Assembly: GCF_022458985.1 (NCBI RefSeq)
Contig: NC_061774.1
Span: 12,328,616 to 12,392,615, forward strand
Source: Mugil cephalus
Lineage: Eukaryota > Chordata > Actinopteri > Mugiliformes > Mugilidae
Length of the DNA: 64,000 nucleotides
Direction: 5' to 3'
Position numbers and translations under genes: made by a program. The notes under the pieces were generated by a model. The model worked only from the letters and a program-made list of their open reading frames with translations. It was not told the DNA's origin and did no database searches. The stretch's first letter is position 1, and every line of letters starts with the position of its first letter. Of the stretch, positions 10,779 through 22,894 are shown one piece after another.

Positions 10779-13352
10779 CTGAATAGCAGTTGCATCTGGC
10801 ATACTGAGACGCCGTACAAATATCTGGCTCTGTCCACTGTGGCTGGTGACGTAGCCTGAGCCCCAGGTGCCACTGTGTGGCCGTCCCGTGTTGTAGAACA
10901 TAAAAGTGTCACTTCCTGATGTGGCAGTCAGGCATGTCTTGTAACAGTATGTTTTTGTCAGAGACCCATTTCCCCGCACTTCAATATAGTGCGGCTCCAC
11001 TTTGAGGTCACGACGCAGGGCCACAGGGTTGTTTGACTGCCCTCCGCCTCCTCCACCTCCTCCACCTCCTCCACCTGCAGCTCTTCCTCCACCGCCAGCC
11101 GCGCCACCAGCTGAAGTGCCCCCCTCTGGCATGCTCTTTTTTGATACGCAACAAGGGGAGCAGGAACCAGGTTGGGTACAGTAGGCATGGCAACGTACAA
11201 TGGCCAACACAAAGACAGTGACCAGGAATACAAAGGTTGTGGCACTCAGGGCGATGATGAGGTAGATAGTGACATTGGAAAACATTAGGGGGCTGTTGGG
11301 CCTGATGATGCGCTTGGGGTCAGGGGTCAGCTTTGGAGGCAGCTCCATCACATGCACATGGATAGTGGCGGTAGAGGTGAGTGGTGGTAAGCCATTATCG
11401 TGCACCAGAACAGTCAGAACGAAGGAGGTGGAATTGTCTTCAATGACACGCCTTGTGGTGCGAATCTCACCTGTGTGCTCATGCACCTTGAACAGATCAA
11501 GGTCTGTGTTGGTCTGCTCTAGGGCATAAAGCAGCCAAGCATTCTGCCCCGCGTCACCATCCCACGCCAGAACCTTGCTAACCAACACACCTGCTTCAGC
11601 GTTTTTCATTAGTATCTCTGTGGTGCGACTTCCATTGGCGGGCGGGTATACTATCTTGGGCACGTGATCATTCTGATCCATTATGTAAACATAAACTGTG
11701 GCCACACGGCTGAGGGGAGGCACACCATTATCTTGGGCTTTAATCTGGAAGTGAAACTCTCTCAACTTCTCAAAGTCAAAAGCTCGCAGGGCATAGGCCT
11801 CGCCAGTGTTGGGTTTGATGCTGACATAGCTGGCTACAGGTATACCATGGTTGTTGTCATTGAGGACAGTATAGGTGATGCGTGCATTTTCTCCAGCATC
11901 AGCATCTGTGGCCTTGACAACGCACAGAGATGCACCAGGAGCATTGTTCTCCGGAATATAAACAGTATATGATGTCTGTTCAAAACGAGGTGGGTTATCA
12001 TTGACGTCTGCAACATCCACTTTAAAGGTCATTTGAGAAGACAGGGGTGGGGTGCCTCCATCCACAGCATTGACTGTGACATTGTAGGATGAGATGGTTT
12101 CCCGATCCAAGAAAGCAGATGTGACAATGGTGTAGTGGTTTCGGAAGGACTTGATCTTAAAAGGCAAGTTGGGCATGATCTCCAAGGTTACCTGTTTGTT
12201 TGGTCCATAGTCCCGGTCATTAACACTAATCAGTGCTACCACTGTGTCAGCCCGAGCATCTTCGCGTACAGGGCTGGAGAGTGAAGACAGTACAATATCA
12301 GGAATGTTGTCATTGACATCCAAAACTTCTACAACTACTTTACAGTGTACTGCCCCTGGGGCTGGCCCCTTGTCCATTGCCTGTATGTACATTTCATATG
12401 AGTTTGTTTCCTCAAAGTCTATATTGTTTTTCACCCTAATTTCCCCTGTATCTGTGTCCATGGTAAACATCTCCCTGACTCTTTCAGGGGTGTAACTACT
12501 GAAAGAATAAAAAACGTCCCCGTTTGAGCCCTCATCAGGGTCTGTTGCGTTCAACTTGATCACAAGTGCGCCTTTTGGAGAGTTTTCAGACAGTTTTACT
12601 TTGTACACAGAGCTGTCAAATGCAGGCACATTGTCATTTGCATCAAGGATACGGACATTGATTTTGGCCGTGCCAGTTCGCTGTGGGGTGCCTCCATCTA
12701 TGGCTGTCAGGATTAGCTGATGAGAGGGCATCTGCTCCCGATCAAAGGGCTTTTTGAGAATGAGCTCGATGTGCTTATTATTGGAGAAGGGTTTAATGGA
12801 GTCCAGAGTGAGATGGTCATTTGGACTAAGTCGGTATTGCTTCACGGAGTTGGAGCCATCATCTGCGTCTTGAGCTCCTTCGATGTGGAACCGCGACCCA
12901 GTGAGAGCTGACTCTGACACCTCAAGCTGATACTCATCTCGAGGGAACTGCGGTGCGTTATCGTTCACGTCCAAAATCTCCACCTCCACGCTGTGTTGCT
13001 CCAGCGGATTCTCTAATACCACCTCCAAGCTGCGTGAACAGGTGCCGCTGAATTCACAAACTGTCTCTCGGTCAATGCGGTCACTCACCACCAGCTTTCC
13101 AGTTTTGTGATTTATCGTGAAATATCTCCGTCCACTGTCCGATGTGATTCTAATGCGTCGGGTGGAAAGTTTCCTCAGATCCAGACCCAAATCTCGGACA
13201 ATGTCACCGACCTGTGCCCCGTTCTCCAGCTCCTCTGGAATGGAGTATCGAATTTGTGCGTCTGTAAGGCCACTGAGTACGAATATAACCAAATACAAAG
13301 AAAAAGGCACATTCACTTTTACGCTGTAACAGCATCGCGCAGTCATAGCCAT
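10779..13352 (-). CDS. pcdhac2: C-type protocadherin alpha variable exon (alphaC2-like)
   Basis: Encodes 858 residues in one exon. Residues 1-33 form a signal peptide (cleavage near DAQ|IRYS). Six cadherin repeats follow, with calcium-binding DxND motifs ending EC1-EC5 at 128-132, 237-241, 345-349, 449-453 and 559-563 (the last is DQNDH). The membrane helix is at about 695-719, followed by a cysteine-rich juxtamembrane stretch (CHAYC...CSPCC) and a glycine-rich tract at 749-771. The tail motif GSLTKTYCYKTCLTA then SGSDTFMFYNTG matches the mammalian alphaC2 cytoplasmic domain as remembered. The exon ends in phase 0 at AIQ before donor GTGTGT. It is the last variable exon before the constant exons, the expected C-type position. 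Its tail shares nothing with the alpha exons. No CTCF-like element like those of the alpha exons was seen upstream, agreeing with mammalian alphaC2, which lacks one. C-type isoforms are generally expressed more uniformly among neurons. It could be called simply Pcdh-alphaC, as teleosts have no clear second alphaC. Confidence 0.88.
11041..11092 (-). repeat. Glycine-codon repeat inside the C-type exon
   Basis: CCACCTCCT-type units on the plus strand (GGA/GGT/GGC glycine codons on the coding strand) encode most of the glycine tract at residues 749-771. The tract lies in the cytoplasmic tail between the cysteine-rich juxtamembrane segment and the conserved LTKTYCYK motif, so length changes would not disturb the cadherin domains. 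Confidence 0.85.
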
Positions 13353-13611
13353 CGCAGGCAGAATTTGCAGACGGGTTGGAGAAATCTTTCCGCCTTTTCA
13401 GCTTGCTGTGGGTCCCCACCCGCCTCATTAAAAACGAAGGAATAGTCCGTGCATAACTCCGACTATGTGCAGGATAAACATCGCGTCCTCTCTGGTGCAT
13501 CTATGAAGGATTTTTTTTCTTGCGCATCCATGTTTTCCTTTGTCTACGTGGGTAATGTTTTTATATTAATCCATTCCCGAGCAAGACCGACTCCTTTCCT
13601 ATGCCTATTTT

Positions 13612-13656
13612 CTCCCTCTCCCTCTCTCTCTCTCGCTCCCTCTCTCTCTTTCTCTG
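13612..13656. repeat. CT/GA-rich tract upstream of the C-type exon
   Basis: An almost pure pyrimidine run (CTCTCTCT units broken by CCC and CG) on the plus strand, about 260 bp upstream of the C-type ATG. GA tracts of this type are common in promoters and may be part of the C-type promoter, but it may equally be a plain microsatellite. Confidence 0.6.
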
Positions 13657-16600
13657 CGATGTGGCGATGCTGTCTGTGGGCAAAAGAGGGAGGGTGAGCC
13701 TCTCGCTCAAAGGATGCTGGCTGCATTTCAGCACCTCCGACAAAATGATCGAGCACCAACTAATGAAATTAAACCCCCGAAAGACGAAAACTCTGGAGTT
13801 TTATCGATATATCTATCTACAAATCTAGACACCGTCGCCTTCGGAGCGGACAGTGACATTTACTGGTTTCTGGGAAATAAACACAATCGTTTTCCCTCTT
13901 TTTTTGTCAGTGCCACCGCCCTTTTCATTGTGCGCTGGGAAAATGATTTATGAACCTGAAGATTAATCGTTTTTCTCAGAAATGCAAACCCACAAACGAT
14001 CCAGTCAAACGGAAAACGCAATGTATACAAAATAGATTTTGACATAAAAATAATTCTATGTCATCGCAAAATTAGAAAAATGACATGTGACAGGTAAATT
14101 GAGCGACAGGGCACTGAGTGTATTTGAGTGTTTCTTCCTCCACCCCCCCCCCCCTTTTTTTTTAACCACACAAAGAGACCGGGAGCTTCTGCCATTTCCT
14201 TCATGATTTCCTTCAGCTTCCCTACAACGGCAGCTTACGGTGTTTTGCTCTTAAACTCCCGTTGATCTCTGTCACGCAGGGGCTGGAAAGCATTTTGCAC
14301 CGCAAGTTCATTCCTACATAAAACTGCTGCTAAATCTCACCATAAATACGTTGATGTGTCAGTTTTGGGTGATAAAACGAGGCACACATTGTTAAATCTG
14401 TAGCCAAGAAACTTTTACGATGTAGCCATGAGACATTTTGAGCGGTGGATGTGTGATAGGTTGTGACAACACCCAAATAATTTATATTGGGTTCTGGATA
14501 CTACCTCAGGTAAATCATGATTTAAATGGTATTGAGGTTAACTGGGCAATACCTAAATCGAGACTAAAACCACCAGGAATATCAACACAAAGTCTACTGC
14601 AAGGGAAAACAGTATGTAGGATAGGCCTACTAACATCAATAGGTACAGTGCCAATCTTCAAGCAAGTTGTGTGGTGTGAAGAAGTGGCCTTGTGAAACCT
14701 CAAATGCTCTTAGTTCACCTCGACCACTGGGCCAAGAAGAGCATCTCCCACCTACACAACGTTTTTTTTATTTTTATTTTTTTTCTCCCTTTTCTGGTGC
14801 TCTGCCACTTTCACCCACCGCTGATCTGCCTGCAGGGATGACAGTGCTTGGCATCCCGGGAGACGGAGAGAACACAGTGAGTCACTTGGATGCTGTTAGT
14901 GGATGTGTAGATACAGAGCGACTCTTCACACTCCAAAAGCAACAAAGAGTAAGCGGCAAAATGTGGAAATTAAGAGGCAGCCAAAATGTCCTATACAAGA
15001 ATCTAATTCTACGCACAGTAAGTTTCTAAAAATTAGGGGAATCGGTACAACAATAGACTACAGTAAGCCTATAAAATATGTCATCTAATAGTCCCTAGAA
15101 AAATATAAAAATGTCTTCACACACCGAGCAGCAATCACTCATCATGCGGTTTCTTTCAGTCGGAGCGATTTCAGATGGGTCTACGTGTATGGTTTGCCAC
15201 ACCATGACATTTAACAGATCTTCCCGGTGGGATGCTTGAACCTCTGTGCTGAGCAATGATACAAATGTGCAGACAGGTGAAGTTTATCTCGTCAACAACA
15301 AAACACAGAGCTGGATCACACCTGACCTTTGCGGCTGCCTTTCACATTCTCCTCCTTTCTGCTTTCTTATTTTGCTTTCTTACAGTCCTGTAATATCTTT
15401 ACACATTTCCAAAGCCCATCTGTTTTAGCATTAACTGTGCTCCTCTGAGCAGTAGATTATTTTATCTTTCACTCAAGGGTGCTACAGATAGAGCTGTCAA
15501 CAATATTTCCCTTGCAGACAGACTCCTGTCAGCATATTAGATCTCATTTGTCTTTGTTTTTTTTGTCACCCTTTTCTGCTTTTCTATATTGACTGTCATA
15601 AAAAACACACAACGAAACTCATTCTTATCCATTGCCCTTGACATCTCATTCTCAGAATCTAAATATTATCACTTTCCACAACCCCTCTCTCTGGGGTGTC
15701 TCCAGCTGTGTCTCTGTGAAGCAGCTGCTGCCCCAGCTGAGGGCTGGCTGAGGAGCAAACTGTGGTCTTGTGTGGAAACACAAGAGAACATGCATTTTGC
15801 AGTCAAAAACAGTGCGTGAGAAAAGAGCAGAAGCTTCATACTGAAAAGTGATGAGAAAGTCCATTCAGATTTTAAAAACAGAGAGTTCCTCTTTGTTCAC
15901 TCTCTCTGCCAGAATATTATCATCCCCGTTCCCATCAATTATGCACGATGACCAGTATATTAATAACATTTTCTCCAACCTCATTAATACTGTATGCAGC
16001 CACTCCAAACCCCATTCATATTACTTTCCCCAAAGAGTCTTTTGTATGAAATTCCCCGATTTTAGTGAGTTAGAGGATAAATGAGATCTAAAGAAAAATG
16101 GGCCGTGGCTGGGCTGTCATGGGGCATAACTCCTTACATCACTCTGTCAACACATTGGAACAGACACAGTCATGCAAACTTTAAGGGCATTTGTGGCTGT
16201 GAGCATGCATGCTCACACACAGACCATTTAATACCCAACTACCAAAAAGCATAAATGATAAGGACAAAATCACCGTCTGAATGAATGTCAGAGCATATTT
16301 TCTTGTTGTTCTGTCTCATTTTTAAATGCCACCAAGTACTGTGATGAACACACGCACTGACTGCGGGGAATAGAAGGCATGCAGGCTCTTGGATGTTATG
16401 CACTGCATAGTTAATGTTCATTAGGTGCCGTGCTTTGATTTGCAGAGAAAATAATCTGAACTCTGCTATCCCACAATAGAGAGGTTTGTGTATTTTGAGT
16501 ATTCGAGTGAAAATCCTGTGTAATTAGGCTTTACTTTAGCAAACTCTGAATGACACAATACACAAATAACATCCTAATATTTCTTTTGGCTGGTTCACAG

Positions 16601-19109
16601 AGAAGTGAAATATCTGTAGTCCTGCACCTAAAAAAAGCACTCAAATATGGTCATTTGGACAATATGGCAGAAATAGAATGCTGTAAAACATTAGCCTATC
16701 ACATTGGAAGAGAATAGGATTATAAAACATTTTACAATTTCAGGCCCTAATTGTGAAAATGACGTGTTTCGCACTGTGGACAAACGTACCTATTTCACAT
16801 TTTGACAAGAGAGTGGGTTGCGCATTAAGGCTACGTTTGGTGGGTGTGGGATCTCAAAACATAAAATCAAAATCCTCACAACAATTATTCTGGAAAAGAT
16901 TAATATACTCCGGTAACCAATGACATATATTAACAAGTCATTTAATGCAGACTGGATTCATGTTACTACATAATAGCACACAGAATTTTCAGAATAGATT
17001 TTGCCATCACTGCATATTAGGAATTATGTAAAAAGTAAACACTGAAAGCACTGTAATAGAATGAATAGGAGAGACAGTCTAGAGGGAACAGAGGTGAGAG
17101 AGACAGTGAAATTGGTCCCTCTGTTGGAATGATTCGGTAGTACAAGGGCTGGGCACGTGATCATCACCCCACTGCCCATCCACACAGGCTTTCTCATTAA
17201 GCCAAAGCACTAAAGCATAATCCCCTCTATGACGGAGTGTGTTCAAGGGGGAGAGAAAGTGAGGGAGGGCACAGACTGCAGTGGCAGTCATTTTCTTTAT
17301 CGTTTCCAGTATGGCGACAGCAGTGGCTAAAGCAAATCACAAAGGCAAGGCACCCTCCAGAGGTGAGACTAGAATGAACACTATGATCATGTGTATGGCA
17401 GAAGACAAGTGCCTGGAACAGCCTACAATGAAAGGCCATAAATTCACCATATATTTACTAGATGCACAGAAAGTTTCGATGAAAAATGTCTCTCAAACTC
17501 TCTCTAAGAAAATAAACAACTGTCTGTCACAACTTAGGTAACACTTCATTTCATAATTCTGAAATAAAATGACAAATATGAATGAAAAATATGTTTGTGA
17601 AGTACATAACTGAAACACAAAGGAAGTTGTGTTAGCAAAGCTCAACTGGTAAGTTATGTTGTGGTTTATTGCATAACAGAATTATGTTCTCATATTGTCT
17701 TCTAATCATGCATTTTTCACAGCACATTCATTTTCTCATTTTAAAATCAGACAAAGGTCCCTTGTAACCACAGTCCTATAACTCAGGTGGACACATTATG
17801 TGGGTGGAGGAGACATTCTATGGGTATACTTGCTTTGATCCCTTGTGTACCTTTCTTTCAAACATGAAAGGGTATGCGAGAACCAAAAGCGCCACAAATC
17901 CCTCCCTCTGGGGCCCTACAAGGGTTAAAAAGTTCCTTGGTTGTCCTGATACAGCCGGTGCATAATTCGAACAGATTTTTGTTGTGGAACTGAACAAAGC
18001 TATCAGGAAATGCAGGCAGGCTTTGGATACTTCCCTCTCAGGATGCTGTGGCTTTGTATCTTTGCCTGATGGGAGAGGACGGAACCCGTCCTTCTGAGCA
18101 TGACAAAGCTAATCTAAAGGCTGCAAATAACATCCAAATGCCACTAAGAGGGAGTACGGATGGAGGACGGGTTGGTAGAAGTGGGGCAGCAGAGAGGGGG
18201 TGACGATAAATTCTTCCTTTTATCTGTGACCAATTCTAAAAGCCTGTGATGTTCTCACTCAGCTACAGGGCATGTATTTAATGTGTTTTTTTGGCCATCT
18301 AATCCCCTCAAACTCAGTTTCTCACAATCTCATGCTCAAGACTTGAGTCTGTGCTGCTGTATTTGGCACTTCAACAAATACAGTCTAACACCCTCTTCTC
18401 CTTTTGGAACCAATTCTCTAATCTCAAACACTTTTCTCTCATGTGCTTTGCTCACTTTCTTTTACCCTTGACAAGGCATTTCTGCTGAGGGTGATGTGAT
18501 GCACATCCTTCTCCTTGTCTCTCTCTCGCTCAGTCTCCATCTCTGTTTCCTGCCTGCTTGCGTCTACAACACATGCTGGGATGGATGCCTGGGTGGGGGC
18601 GGGTACATACTGGCAGCTCCCTGGAAACAGACTAGTTCATCATTTCATTACAGCTCAGCACGGTCTCCATGGAAACCACAGATAGCAGGACTAACCTCAC
18701 TCTCACACACAAAGGACACACCCTTGTGAAGGAGAAAAACAGGAAGTGCACAATTTGAGAGGCAGGCAAAGATGGATGAAGATAAATATTCATCAAATCT
18801 TATGTCGCTCTGTCACCTTGCATTCCAACAGAGGCGAGGACATGCGTCATGCCTTTGGTACAGCTGTTAAACCCATCTATGTACTCCACGAAAAGGAAAG
18901 CCTCTGCGGTGGGACTGCAATCTATGAACTGCAAAGCACTTAACTGTGGGCTTCAGTAAAGATAATGTACTGTAGAATAAATTATTTAACACATCTTACA
19001 ACACCAGAGGAGACAGATGCTTTTATCAGGTAAACCCTGGGTTGTCATGTGGTGCATACTGCAACGCGGTTTGGATGTAATTGTGTATGGATTAGTACTA
19101 TTATTATTG

Positions 19110-19141
<32 letters not shown>
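19110..19141. repeat. (AAT)n microsatellite
   Basis: About ten tandem AAT units. Confidence 0.9.
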
Positions 19142-19239
19142 TCTCTATACAACACCCACGGCATGGAATATATATCCTAAAAATATATGTTCTATAACGC
19201 ACCGACACAAACACAAGAAGATCGCTCTGATGCTTGATG

Positions 19240-19690
19240 GTTGCGTGGGCAAAAGCCTTCCTCATCCACCGTGGCCATTTTTGCCCCGCCCAACCCGCTA
19301 ATCTGTGATTGACACGAGTTGTTGTCTGGTCAGCCCCGCCCAGCCGCAGAGCAGAGCAGGAGGGAGCTGAACCAACCGGAGTTGCTACCTCGATCGGTAC
19401 GGATTGGAAGCTCCCTGCTGCCTCTGCTGCAGCATCAGCCGGTAGCGGAAAATTACCTGCCCCTCCCCCCTCCCTTCTTCTCCTTCACTCACACACATCC
19501 ACAGAGAGCTGCAGCACACAGAACACATACTGAACCGCTTTTACGCAGAGGGACAGCTCCGGGCATTGTTTTAGGTGGAAAGGAAGAGCTTGTGCTCAGA
19601 CCGAATGGGACAAAAAAAGCAGCCAGCAAACGCAGGTCCACTCAGAGGGCGCATGCGCTGCCATATTTAAATCACAAGCTGGCCCACTTA
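19240..19690. promoter_or_regulatory. GC-box / NRF1 patch, candidate promoter or enhancer
   Basis: A locally GC- and CpG-rich stretch in otherwise AT-rich DNA. It has two GC boxes (CCCCGCCC at 19284-19291 and 19334-19341), an NRF1-type palindrome GCGCATGCGC at 19649-19658, and overlapping it a CTCF-core-like CACTCAGAGGGCGCA in plus orientation. A TATTTAAA lies just beyond. It sits 6 kb upstream of the C-type exon and 3 kb downstream of alpha exon A. It could be a distal promoter for C-type transcripts, a noncoding RNA promoter, or an insulator-like element. No open frame across it resembles a known protein. Confidence 0.4.
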
Positions 19691-21810
19691 TAAACCGTGC
19701 ACAGCCCATAGGCTACTAGTCGAATGCAGTATCCCAAGCCTGTTAGCAAGCTCTGGTTCAGTCTTCTTCAGACTTGAACCGACCAAACGCGCGAGAGTTT
19801 GACAGATGCAGCCATGCTTGTTTGTGCTGAACCACTCCCTGAAATGAGGTCATACTGTCTGTGTGACTCAAAGCATCCTAGAGCCGCACAGTGTACAACC
19901 TACTAAGCTTCACCTAGTTTAATTGAACAGATTTCACCAGCTAGGAGCAATACTAGAAGTGAATATATAAATATGCCACATGAATAGCTTCTTAATAGAG
20001 CGCCAAATTAAACCAAATTCAATGAAAACAGAATACATGAGGCACATCTGTGCAGTGGCCTTCCTAACATGAACGAATCGAGGCACTCACACCAGGTATG
20101 CTAATGAAAATATATTACATCGTGTTTACAGTGCTCGGAGGTGGATGACACGCGTGTATTCAGAGATGGACGCTAATTCCCTGTTAGTTCTCTCAGCTGC
20201 TCCCCATCTCAGGCAAGGATGGGGGGAGGGGAAGAGATCTGGCAGCATGAAGGAAGAGGAAAAGGAACAGGAATGAAATGAATATTACGCAGCCTGCATG
20301 TCTTGGGATATTGACAAAAAAAATGTAAAAAAAAAAAAAATTTACTGGCATCTTTAAAAACACAAATACAAAATGTATAGTAAATGCAAGCATGTAATAA
20401 AACATGCATGTTGCCTATATGTTTAACAGATGAATTTTAGACAGAGGATCAATAGTCTAAGTTCAGAAACAGCTATGTATAATCACCAACATCATGGAAA
20501 TAAAGACCAGACTATAATCTGTTATTGCAACTACGCAGTCACAGTACCCTACAAAAGCTAGTCCTGTTTCGCAATACACTTAGGTGCAAGAGCAATCTCC
20601 GACTGCTATATTATACAAGACGCTAAGCTGAAAGCATAGAAATATTAAAAATATAACAAAACAAAAGGTATTAAGAAACAAGCAATTGTTTCATGATGAA
20701 TGCAGTGACATTATGAGCACAGGAAAGAATTAAATACTGTGATGGTGAATACCAGCAAGGATTATGTGCAACTCGATTGCATGACAACAAATAAAGAGAG
20801 CTCAACACAAGACATCCAAACCTTAAAGATTATAATGGAATTTCTGCTGTACCTCACCAGGTAGGGCAAAATACACCTTTAAATTCTTATACTGTAGGTC
20901 TTTTCACGGAAGACACTTTCATTCTCATTATAAAAGCATGAATAAAATTAATGCTTGTCTAATTCCTTCTCTATGCTTTGGATTAATGTTACTTTTATGG
21001 GTAATTTCTCATTGTCACAGCCTACTTAAACATAACAATTGTTATTATTAGTAGCAACAGCTCCATTTTTCCAGTAATGACAGGTCAAACTGTTCACTGT
21101 ATATACAGTACACTGAGTTTGGTGAACAGACAAGACTAAGCAGCTGATCATCAACATGATTTTAGAAGTGACTGGCCAAAACACGTGAACCTTTGTGCAG
21201 GCCTTTCACACTAAAATCTCAACAAAACACAATCAAAAGCTAGTTTGTAAGACATTGCACTTGCAGCTTACCATCTTCTGTTGGAAACCAAATAAAAACA
21301 TAGATAGCATCTGACTAGAGCAACCAGAAAATGTGTGCAAACCAAAGCAAGTGGAAGAAACATCCCATTCTAGACACTATCAATACTTCCACAAGGCCTT
21401 TGCTTTAAAATTAGGTGATCCTCTGTGTAAATAATATCAACTTCAGACTGCAGTTTCTAATCTAACAAGTAAAGAATCTGGATCACCACATGCCATTGCT
21501 AAAAATAGTTGGACTTTATCCCTGTTGAGCTTGTTCACATTAGCAGTCAGACCAACGTCACATTAGCCAGATGTTAATAATTTAAATGGGCAAGAGAGGG
21601 ATATTAAGAGTGAGAAATATTAAAACTGCAGGACTTACTCGGATGTAATGCGGAAGTAAAGATTAAATCCAGCGCATGCCATGTAAAGACCAAGCATTTT
21701 CTAGCGAAGTGTAACTTTAGACGAAAATAGATGCAATTCAACCCACTGCCACCACTGGCAGCACTGAGCGCAATGGTGCCGGCAATTGAAGAGCGAAGAA
21801 TAAGCTGGCG

Positions 21811-21822
21811 AAAGATGGCGGG
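21811..21822 (+). promoter_or_regulatory. YY1-type motif
   Basis: AAAGATGGCGGG matches the AAGATGGCGGC consensus that typically sits just downstream of transcription starts in CpG promoters, in plus orientation. It heads a short open frame (MAGYFSLGLL...) of no recognised family. An antisense transcript starting here is possible but unproven. Confidence 0.3.
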
Positions 21823-22776
21823 ATATTTTTCTCTTGGCTTGTTGACATTATGGAGTGTACGAGATAACCGAGACCACTTTTTATTCTTTACACATATCCA
21901 AACGATCTTCACCTACATCTCCCGAGAGGATCACATTCAACTTCTCCGGCAAGTAGCCTACGTGTTTTCAGCATGTTACTTTTAGTAAATGAATGGCCCT
22001 TAAGTAAACTGGCTTAAAATAAGTTACTCGGAGCAGCGATTTTGTGCCATGTTATTTCTTTATGTGTAAATGCACTTTTAAATCGATTTCGAGAGTAATT
22101 ACTGTGAGTCCATCTTGACACGGAGGAAGCTACACATGTTTGTTAGCCAAACTTCAGATGTGTCACCGATTCGTTTTTGACGAGTTCCTGTTAGCTTGCA
22201 AACTTAGGCGACGATACAAACCGACTAGCAGAATGGAGAACCGCTGGGATTTTGCTGTTGTTTTGAACTAAATCAGTCAATTTATGGTGAGAAATATGCG
22301 ATTCAGTCATGACTAGGCGGGGAATTATTACAACACACTGAGCTTTTCCCTTGCAAACATTACTGTAAAGACGGTTTATCCGAGCTGACACGGAGGCGGA
22401 AGAGAGTTAAATGAAGGTTATGCTATGTCAGATGCTGTAGCGGACTGGAATAAATAGCGTCTATAAAAAAATGGACGGCTTCCTGCTCACATGAACAACA
22501 AATGGTGGCACTCTGTCTATTGTCGAGGCAGTTTCCCCGTGGGAAATTCGGTGTCCAGTGGAAGCACAGATACATATATAAAATATAATTAATAAATGTA
22601 TAATATTATTGTCATATAACTATATATATAGTATTGACAGCAGTGACCACAGTCCAGTTGGTCCCTCACAGGGAGACAATCTATCTATATCTATCTATAT
22701 TCTGTATTTTGTGGTTTGGTCCGATGAGCTGATGAAATAACTATTGTGACAAAGAGGCTTCACTGGCCTTTGTGAT

Positions 22777-22797
22777 TTCAGTACCATGGACAGAGCA
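22777..22797 (+). promoter_or_regulatory. RE1/NRSE (REST site) 3' of exon A
   Basis: Matches 17 of 21 positions of the RE1 consensus (left half TTCAGCACC, 2-base spacer, right half GGACAGCGCC). It lies 98 bp past the splice donor of exon A. Confidence 0.7.
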
Positions 22798-22894
22798 TAT
22801 ACCAGACCCAGGCAGAGAGGAGGGAGCAAGGGTAGAGATGGTGCATACAGTAGTTAAAAAACTTAGTATTTCAATGACTCTCACTATGTCTTAC

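Larger units (their letters stand above)
13353..22776 (-). other. Gene-poor interval between the alpha exons and the C-type exon
   Basis: About 9.4 kb without a recognisable exon. The first 600 bp next to the C-type ATG should contain its promoter, including a GA/CT tract at 13612-13656. Further right are a poly-C/poly-T run at about 14143-14163, an (AAT)n repeat at 19110-19141, a GC-box/NRF1 patch at 19240-19690 and a YY1-type motif at 21811. No cadherin-like peptide or DxNDN relic was seen, so there is no sign of a degraded second C-type exon. Scattered open frames here have no family resemblance. Confidence 0.6.

Noticed and set aside
13726..13746. TTCAGCACC left half of RE1 upstream of the C-type exon
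   Set aside because: The right half is absent (14 of 21 overall); treated as a half-site by chance.
17281..17541. Plus-strand 86-codon open frame
   Set aside because: Composition and lack of splice or promoter context suggest chance; no domain recognised.
21855..21880. CGAGATAACCGAGACCAC on the plus strand, resembling the promoter element extension
   Set aside because: The GTCGC core is missing and no exon follows in that direction.
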